Shown here: piece after piece, positions 60,205-64,000 of the stretch | Position numbering within the stretch: the stretch's first letter is position 1 | How the letters are laid out: the number at the start of each line of letters is the position of its first letter | From: an uncultured Faecalicatena sp. | GTDB taxonomy: Bacteria; Bacillota; Clostridia; Lachnospirales; Lachnospiraceae | Length of the DNA: 64,000 nt | Assembly (NCBI GenBank): GCA_902489075.1 | Contig: CABTYO010000009.1 | Location: 12,997 to 76,996, forward strand | Reading direction: 5' to 3' | Notes under the pieces: model-generated | Seen by the model: the letters and a program-made list of their open reading frames with translations, nothing else | The model's database searches: none | Told to the model about the DNA's origin: nothing | Made by a program: the position numbers and the translations under genes

Positions 60205-62111
60205 CACTGATCAGGCTTTCCTTTTCTAATTTTAAACGGAGTATCCGTGAGTATGGGGCATTGATCCTGGCACTATCCTTTTCCATATTTATCTTTTTTA
60301 ATTTTCAGAATATCATTTATTCGGATTCGATGGATGTGCTGCAGAGTATGAACAAGGACTATATTGACCTGGTAGTTTCGGCGGGGTCAGTGGTGTTTAG
60401 TGTGTTTTTGTTCTTTTTTATCTGGTATGCGACGAATGTTTTTCTGAATCAGAGGAAAAAGGAGATTGGAATTTATACTTTTATGGGGCTGGATAACACC
60501 CGGATCGGTAAAATGTATGCACTGGAAGCGGCATTTATCGGCCTGTTTTCGTTGATTGCAGGACTGGCAGCAGGGGTAGGGTTTTCAAAACTGTTTCAGA
60601 TGCTGCTGCTTCGGCTTTCAGATATTAAGGCGGACATCCGTTTTTCTTTTACATGGAAACCAGTGGTGATCACATCGGTACTGTTTCTGGTGATTTTTGG
60701 ACTTATGATTGTGAAAGGATATATTTCTATATTAAGGAGCAGTGTCTTAAGCATGCTGTCAGGCGCCAGACAGGAAGAGATGAAGCCGGAAAAGGGATGG
60801 CTGACCCTGATAAAGGTGGTTGCAGGCATTGCGGTTCTGGCGGCCGGATATGTGTGTGCAGTCAAAACAGGGAAAATCGATACACTGGGATATGCCCTTG
60901 TGGCCGTGATCCTGGTCATTGTGGGAACCTATCTTCTATTTGGCGGGGCGATTCCGTATTTTGTGCGGAAACTGACCGGGAAGAAGCATTTTCTCTATCA
61001 AAAGCAGCGCACTTTGTGGCTGAATAATCTGTCCTACAGAATCCAGCGCAATTACCGTACTTACGCGATGGTGACGATCCTGATGATCTGTGCGGTCACG
61101 GTATTGGGAATGGCCATTGCCATGAAGCAGCGTTATGACAAGATAGTACATTTTAAAGATACCTTTACGGTTCAGGTAGTGGCACAGCATGAACTGGATT
61201 TAGAAGAGATTGAAAAAGGAATTGAACAGACCAATGAGGTGGAATATAAAGCAGAGGTTTCCTATCTGATGCTGGACCCGAGTTATTTCCATACAAAATT
61301 CGTCAATCAAAGTTACGCAATCCTTCCTTATTCCGAAGTGAAAAATTCTGCAGAGCAGTCAGGGCTGCCTTTTGACTATGCAGAATTAAAGCAGGGCGAG
61401 GTGATCGAACTGTCACATGTCATATTGATGAGCTTTGTAGGAAGCGATGAAAACAAAGAGATTCAAATTGGAGAAGATAAGTTTACGATTCTGGCTGACG
61501 ATGATACTCCATATCTTGGAAGTATGCAGGAGGCAATGAGCATCTATGTGGTAAACGATGAAGTTTACAAGAAACTGGAGCCGCTTGGGCTTACACTTCA
61601 CATGTATAACTATAAGCTTAAAAATCCTTCTAATCTGGCTGCATCCAGACCGTATCTGGAGAGCCTAGCAGAGCAGGATGCAGACGGAAACTTCCAGGTC
61701 GGTGTGAACTTTGTCAATCCTGAAAGTAAGGCAGAAGCCTGGATCCGCGTGATGTATTCGCTGTGTGTCTTTATGTTTGTGACCCTGATCCTGGCGGGCA
61801 GCAGTATCATCTTTATTAAACTTGGGAATGATTCCTACGAAGATAAAGAACGGTATAAAGTGCTGATGAAGCTCGGGATCGACAGAGACATACTGGGGAA
61901 ATCCATTAAACAGGAAATCCGGTTTACTTATTACTGCCCATTTGTCTTGATGGCGGTGACCTCGTGGTTTGCAATCAAAGCATTGGGGAATGTGATGAAG
62001 GAAGATCTGTTCAAAGTGAATGTCTACAGCGCGGTGGCGGTGCTGGTAGTGTTTACGGTAGTGTATCTTATCTCGGTGAAAGTGTTTAGACGAAGAGTGC
62101 TGGGAGAATAG
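60201..62111 (+). CDS. FtsX-type ABC permease (BceB-like)
   Basis: This 636-residue protein has about ten transmembrane helices. An extracellular domain of roughly 200 residues lies after the mid-protein helix pair (about residues 320-515), the architecture of BceB transporters that sense and remove lipid-II-binding peptides such as bacitracin. Typical pieces are NQRKKEIGIYTFMGLDNTRIGKMY and the C-terminal KDRYKVLMKLG-like KERYKVLMKLGIDRDILGK. The resistance spectrum cannot be predicted from sequence. Confidence 0.9.
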   Translation: MTLIRLSFSNFKRSIREYGALILALSFSIFIFFNFQNIIYSDSMDVLQSMNKDYIDLVVSAGSVVFSVFLFFFIWYATNVFLNQRKKEIGIYTFMGLDNTRIGKMYALEAAFIGLFSLIAGLAAGVGFSKLFQMLLLRLSDIKADIRFSFTWKPVVITSVLFLVIFGLMIVKGYISILRSSVLSMLSGARQEEMKPEKGWLTLIKVVAGIAVLAAGYVCAVKTGKIDTLGYALVAVILVIVGTYLLFGGAIPYFVRKLTGKKHFLYQKQRTLWLNNLSYRIQRNYRTYAMVTILMICAVTVLGMAIAMKQRYDKIVHFKDTFTVQVVAQHELDLEEIEKGIEQTNEVEYKAEVSYLMLDPSYFHTKFVNQSYAILPYSEVKNSAEQSGLPFDYAELKQGEVIELSHVILMSFVGSDENKEIQIGEDKFTILADDDTPYLGSMQEAMSIYVVNDEVYKKLEPLGLTLHMYNYKLKNPSNLAASRPYLESLAEQDADGNFQVGVNFVNPESKAEAWIRVMYSLCVFMFVTLILAGSSIIFIKLGNDSYEDKERYKVLMKLGIDRDILGKSIKQEIRFTYYCPFVLMAVTSWFAIKALGNVMKEDLFKVNVYSAVAVLVVFTVVYLISVKVFRRRVLGE

Positions 62112-62192
62112 GAAAGGGGCATCACCGGGATTCTCAATGGGACTGTCGCTTTAACGATTTGATATGCTCCCTTCTAGGTAGACAAGTGAAAT

Positions 62193-62305
62193 AGGGGGTG
62201 TCGCAAAAACATCATTTTAGATGATAGAGCGGCATCCTCGTTCTATGTAGGGAAAATGGAGCGCTGCTCCATAGATGATTACTCATCTATTTTGCAACGC
62301 CCCCT
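62193..62305. mobile_element. MITE-like element with IS-type termini, also a terminator
   Basis: AGGGGGTGTCGCAAAA (62193-62208) and the complement of TTTTGCAACGCCCCCT (62290-62305) match at 14 of 16 bases. Termini of the form GGGGGTGTCGCAAAA recall those of some insertion sequences. Inside are small stems (ATGGAGC/GCTCCAT, ATAGATGA/TCATCTAT). T's after the right end could let it terminate the permease transcript. Confidence 0.55.
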
Positions 62306-62312
62306 TTTTGAA

Positions 62313-62588
62313 TCACTTTTTCAAAACATCGGCATTCTCGGGATGTTGTGAGAACCATTTTGTAGCATAGGAGCAGGTAAGAACTGCCTTTTTTCCGCTC
62401 TGGCGAAGTTCCTGCACGAGTTCCGCCATCAGTTTTCCAGCGACTCCCTGTCCGCGCAGGACATCGTCTACAAAAGTGTGATTAACATTCACAGTGTTCT
62501 CATCAATATCCGGGAAAGTGACCTCTGCAACTACAAGATAATCTGGTGTGTATACTGCAATTTGATTGTTGTTGTGTATAAATTCCAA
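62313..62588 (-). CDS. Small GNAT-family acetyltransferase (YjdJ-like)
   Basis: This 91-residue protein matches the short GNAT group typified by Escherichia coli YjdJ. The acetyl-CoA loop is VLRGQGVAGKLM, preceded by VNVNHTFVDD and followed by VLTCSYATKWFSQHPE. AAGGAGG precedes the ATG. It stands alone, convergent to the BceAB-like genes. The substrate is unknown. Confidence 0.88.
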   Translation of the reverse strand: MEFIHNNNQIAVYTPDYLVVAEVTFPDIDENTVNVNHTFVDDVLRGQGVAGKLMAELVQELRQSGKKAVLTCSYATKWFSQHPENADVLKK

Positions 62589-62780
62589 AATAGTACCTCC
62601 TTAATTGTAAAATGTGTCTGAACTTATAGTATCTGACATGGGAAAATATTGCAAGTTAATATTCAAAACTTTATTGTCAGAAATATAAGTTATTTGATGA
62701 GAATTGTAAGAAAAGGTGATAGAATAGAGAAAAGCGAAGATATTTCAGATGATGGGTTCAGCAGATAGGAGGTATGTTGA

Positions 62781-63668
62781 ATGAATGAAGTACAGTTGAA
62801 AAGGATGCATGGAGGAAATGGTTTCATTGCGGCGCTTGATCAGAGCGGAGGCAGCACGCCGAAAGCCTTGAGATTATATGGAATTGAGGAGTCGCAGTAT
62901 CACAATGAGGATGAAATGTTCGAACTGGTACATGAAATGCGGACAAGGATTATGACAAGCAGGGCCTTTACATCTGAGCACATACTTGCAGCCATTCTGT
63001 TTGAGAACACAATGGACAGAAAAATGGAAGGGAAATTTACTGCGGACTATCTTCTGGAAGAAAAGGGGATCCTTCCGATTCTGAAGGTAGACAAAGGTCT
63101 TGCCTCTGAGGAAGAAGGTGTGCAGGTAATGAAACCGATTCCGGATCTTGACCGGCTTCTTGACCGGGCGAAAGAACGACATATTTTTGGTACAAAAATG
63201 CGTTCAGTAATCAAGCTTGCGAATGAAGAAGGCATCCGTGAAGTCGTGGATCAGCAGTTTGGTCTGGGCCTGCAGATTGCGAAGAAGGGACTCGTTCCCA
63301 TTCTGGAGCCGGAGGTGGACATTCACAGTCCTGAGAAAGAGAAGGCGGAGAAGATACTGAAGAGGGAGCTTATGCGGCATCTGGATAAAGTGCCGGCTGA
63401 TGTACGGCTGATGTTCAAACTGACGCTTCCTACAAAGAATGGATATTATTCAGAGCTTTTGGAGGATCCAAAAGTAGTGAGAGTAGTTGCTTTGTCCGGG
63501 GGATATTCCAGAGCAGAGGCGAACGCACTGCTGGCAAAGAACCCTGGTGTGATAGCAAGCTTTTCGAGGGCACTGACACAGGGGCTGAACGTAAACCAAT
63601 CACAGGAAGAATTCGATAGTATGCTGTCAGAAGCTATTCGGGAGATATTTGATGCATCAATGGCTTAG
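62781..63668 (+). CDS. Fructose-bisphosphate aldolase class I
   Basis: This 295-residue Schiff-base aldolase of glycolysis has [20 protein letters not shown] near the N-terminus and the catalytic Lys region [28 protein letters not shown] and [17 protein letters not shown] follow, with the phosphate-binding [18 protein letters not shown] precedes the ATG. It is monocistronic. Class I aldolases of this short type are common in gut Firmicutes alongside class II enzymes. Confidence 0.94.
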   Translation: MNEVQLKRMHGGNGFIAALDQSGGSTPKALRLYGIEESQYHNEDEMFELVHEMRTRIMTSRAFTSEHILAAILFENTMDRKMEGKFTADYLLEEKGILPILKVDKGLASEEEGVQVMKPIPDLDRLLDRAKERHIFGTKMRSVIKLANEEGIREVVDQQFGLGLQIAKKGLVPILEPEVDIHSPEKEKAEKILKRELMRHLDKVPADVRLMFKLTLPTKNGYYSELLEDPKVVRVVALSGGYSRAEANALLAKNPGVIASFSRALTQGLNVNQSQEEFDSMLSEAIREIFDASMA

Positions 63669-63685
63669 TTGCAGATGGTCAGCAT

Positions 63686-63725
63686 AGGGGTCAGACCCTT
63701 TTGCTGGCCATTTTCAGAATACTTT
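63686..63725. repeat. GGGTCAGACCC repeat family, half copy D
   Basis: AGGGGTCAGACCCTTTTG (63686-63703) and the following CATTTTCAGAATACT match the left half of the full copies at 32925 and 34059. It lies just after the aldolase stop and may also terminate it. Confidence 0.7.
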
Positions 63726-63815
63726 ACATAAAGGATAAGATAGCCTTGTGAGAAATGTTTTATATAGTAGAAATGTGTCAATTGTAGATAAAATGTAAAA
63801 AAATCAAATTTTGTG

Positions 63816-63952
63816 TTGACAAAGGGGACCTACGTGTGATAATCTAATTGAGCTGTCGCAAGAGAGAACGGTTGGAAACAGTAAAACCGGGACCGATGCG
63901 GAGAAAGAAAATGAAAAAAGTTCTTGACAAACAGCACACGGTATGATAACCT
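63816..63952 (+). promoter_or_regulatory. Tandem promoters, probably of an rRNA operon beyond the window
   Basis: Two perfect TTGACA boxes occur: 63816-63821 with GATAAT at 63838-63843, and 63924-63929 with TAACCT at 63947-63952. Both lie in similar GTRTGATAAYCT contexts about 108 bases apart. Tandem strong promoters followed by a gene-free leader rich in GACGACAACAGA-type sequence are typical upstream of 16S rRNA. The rRNA gene itself is not in the window. Confidence 0.6.
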
Positions 63953-64000
63953 ATAAAAGTTGCTGCTGACGACAACAGACGACAGCGGAAAACAACAGAG

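Overview
This window looks like a chromosomal segment of a gut Lachnospiraceae-type Firmicute. The grounds are moderate G+C, strong AGGAGG ribosome sites, pyruvate formate-lyase with its activase, GPH-family sugar symporters, a class I aldolase and many carbohydrate cassettes. The genus cannot be fixed from the sequence alone.

Layout: (1) 1-4.1 kb, a sugar operon: fucose-isomerase-like enzyme, FGGY kinase, DUF4432 epimerase-like protein. (2) 4.2-5.6 kb, an Abi_2/AbiF-type HEPN protein with its own promoter. A second promoter and a roughly 117-nt terminator-ended RNA lie directly behind it, next to tRNA-Ser(CGA). (3) 5.7-12.7 kb, export and sensing genes: an SdpR/SdpI-like and ABC transporter operon, a MATE pump behind an attenuator-like leader, and a PadR/HAAS pair. 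(4) 12.9-17.3 kb, a ROK regulator, a decayed YhcG nuclease gene, and a TetM/EF-G-like GTPase fused to a Rae1/YacP-type NYN nuclease domain. (5) 17.6-26.2 kb, a zinc dehydrogenase and GPH symporter, a three-subunit molybdenum hydroxylase, and an L,D-transpeptidase. (6) 26.4-36.6 kb, a tyrosine recombinase, pflB-pflA, a sortase-anchored protein, an EamA-type transporter between two copies of an 80-bp palindromic repeat, and a FAD/Rieske oxidoreductase paired with a tocopherol-cyclase-like protein. (7) 36.8-48.4 kb, an AAA/PDDEXK protein, a four-module sulfur oxidoreductase, gene debris, and a rhamnoside locus (AraC, GH78, GPH symporter). (8) 48.9-54.6 kb, a complete sialic acid operon (nanE, nanA, SSS symporter, yhcH, ROK kinase, RpiR regulator). 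(9) 55-63.7 kb, peptide deformylase, an AlbA_2 regulator with a 21-bp coding tandem repeat, a BceRS-BceAB-like module, and class I aldolase. The window ends in what look like tandem rRNA-operon promoters.

The genes work mainly in sugar acquisition (unknown sugar, polyol, rhamnosides, sialic acid) feeding glycolysis and mixed-acid fermentation, with antimicrobial-peptide and phage defence between. At least seven gene remnants (YhcG, XRE, sugar-binding protein, MATE, DeoR, AAA-like, P-loop kinase) and several families of short palindromic elements mark active turnover between the cassettes.

The best candidates for new biology are the Abi_2/HEPN gene with its adjacent predicted small RNA, the GTPase-NYN nuclease fusion, and the Rieske/tocopherol-cyclase-like pair. 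All functions are inferred by reading the sequence; no database search was run.
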